In this document: positions 13,734 to 14,490 of the stretch, one piece after another | How the letters are laid out: the number at the start of each line of letters is the position of its first letter | Numbering within the stretch: position 1 is the stretch's first letter | Assembly: GCF_943914805.1 (NCBI RefSeq) | Contig: NZ_CALUDM010000093.1 | Coordinates: 1 to 14,490 of the forward strand | Direction: 5' to 3' | DNA length: 14,490 bases | From: an uncultured Acinetobacter sp. | Lineage (GTDB): Bacteria; Pseudomonadota; Gammaproteobacteria; Pseudomonadales; Moraxellaceae | Notes under the pieces: model-generated | Seen by the model: only the letters and a program-made list of their open reading frames with translations | The model's database searches: none | Told to the model about the DNA's origin: nothing | Made by a program: the position numbers and the translations under genes

Positions 13734-13769
13734 ACTAGCCAAGTTGTGATATTTATAATTTAAGTTTTA

Positions 13770-13798
13770 AAAATGCCTCATTGATTGAGGCATTTTTT
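13770..13798 (+). terminator. Intrinsic terminator of the TerC gene
   Basis: An 11-bp perfect stem, AAAATGCCTCA (13770-13780) with TGAGGCATTTT (13786-13796), has a 5-base loop and a T tail. Confidence 0.9.
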
Positions 13799-13832
13799 AC
13801 ATCGATTGATAGAAATCTAATATTCCTAGATC

Positions 13833-13855
13833 AAAAAACTTAGTGTCAATACTAA
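13833..13855 (-). terminator. Weak possible terminator of the chrA remnant
   Basis: On the minus strand TTAGT and ACTAA form a 5-bp stem around ATTGAC, followed by G and six T. The stem is short, so this is a weak call, but the position just after the chrA stop is right. Confidence 0.3.
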
Positions 13856-13866
13856 AAGTGACAACA

Positions 13867-14456
13867 TCAAAATAAGAGTTTAATGCTTAAACCAATCAGC
13901 GCAGATACAGCAATGACTCTTAAAACGCTTTGGTTAAATTTAAACAATGCCAATATAGCAAACAAGCTGATCAGCGCAGCAATATAATCGAATGATCCCG
14001 CAAAGCCATTTGGCCACAATACATGGTAACCAAAGAATAAAGCTAAATTCAGAATGACGCCAACCACAGCAGCAGTAATTGCAGTCAAAGGCGCAGTAAA
14101 CTTAATTTGGTTATGTGTTGATTCAATCAATGGCCCACCAGCAAATATAAATACAAATGAGAAAATAAAAGTAAACCATGTCACGATGATCGCACCCAAT
14201 GCACCTGCAATAAATTGTTGGGTTGTTCCCAATAAATTATGACTATATGCGCCAATAAATCCAACAAAAGCCACCACCATAATCAAAGGTCCAGGGGTAC
14301 TTTCACCTAGTGCTAATCCATCAATCATTTGAGTTGGGCTTAGCCAATGATAATAATTAACAGCTCCCTGATATACATAGGGTAAAACAGCATAAGCTCC
14401 ACCAAAGGTCATTAAAGCAGCCTTAGTGAAAAACCATGTTAGCGGCAGTGTAAAAA
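13867..14456 (-). pseudogene. chrA: Chromate transporter ChrA, C-terminal half, 5'-truncated
   Basis: The product resembles the second half of long ChrA proteins, membrane transporters that expel chromate. The diagnostic segments are FFTKAALMTFGGAYAVLPYV and GLALGESTPGPLIMV, followed by three to four hydrophobic segments including FTAPLTAITAAVVGVILNLA. The chrA-like frame runs upstream past an ATG at 14412 through TLPLTWFFTKAAL and meets an in-frame TAG at 14466-14464, inside a repeat-bearing sequence typical of a mobile-element end. About half of a full-length ChrA (around 400 residues) is missing in the window. The simplest reading is disruption by an insertion; the N-terminal half may lie beyond the element. 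A restart at 14412 would give 181 residues, like the single-domain ChrA subunits, but without a clear ribosome site. Confidence 0.75.
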
Positions 14457-14490
14457 TGACCCCCTAATGGCATTTAAAAACTGACCCCCT
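14457..14490. mobile_element. Probable end of an insertion sequence inserted in chrA
   Basis: TGACCCCCT occurs at 14457-14465 and again at 14482-14490, 25 bases apart, each preceded by an A-rich stretch. The element-like sequence starts with TG exactly where the ChrA-like reading frame stops making sense. Multiple short repeats at a terminus beginning with TG are typical of IS21-family elements. The transposase genes would lie beyond the right edge, so the family assignment is tentative. Confidence 0.5.

Overview
The window looks like ordinary chromosome of an Acinetobacter-like gammaproteobacterium (Moraxellaceae). The base composition is AT-rich, and the PyrF, ZapE, GlcB and YoaE/TerC-type proteins read as the versions I know from Acinetobacter. 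The species call is inference. Most genes are single units closed by good intrinsic terminators; I see no rRNA, tRNA or CRISPR array.

Layout, left to right. 1-922: pyrF (pyrimidine synthesis) with its own promoter, a TTG start and a strong terminator. 989-3465, minus strand: a flavin-dependent Baeyer-Villiger-type monooxygenase followed by a LysO-family exporter, with a perfect hairpin between them. 3620-4630: a divergent AraC/OruR-type regulator that probably controls that pair. 4754-5966: zapE (AFG1-like ATPase) with terminator. 6322-8529: glcB (malate synthase G of the glyoxylate pathway) behind a 416-base leader region. 8766-9386: a small 2OG-Fe(II) oxygenase, then a 28-bp perfect palindrome. 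9444-10596: an unrecognised four-helix membrane protein and a SRAP (HMCES/YedK-type) protein. 10608-11535, minus strand: a MarR regulator and an unrecognised 105-residue protein. 11536-12191: a 656-base AT-rich gap ending in a possible leader ORF. 12192-13798: a YoaE-type TerC/CBS/CorC-C membrane protein. 13867-14456, minus strand: the C-terminal half of a chromate transporter, broken at its 5' side by what looks like the end of an insertion sequence running off the window.

The genes do not form one pathway. The only convincing functional group is the AraC regulator with the monooxygenase and perhaps the exporter. I found no convincing new multi-gene system. The signals most worth a second look are the 22-codon ORF ending 2 bases before the TerC gene (it begins Met-Asp-Pro-Ser-Pro and uses codons unlike its surroundings), the repeat-bearing mobile-element end in chrA, and the hairpin that abuts the lysO start codon.
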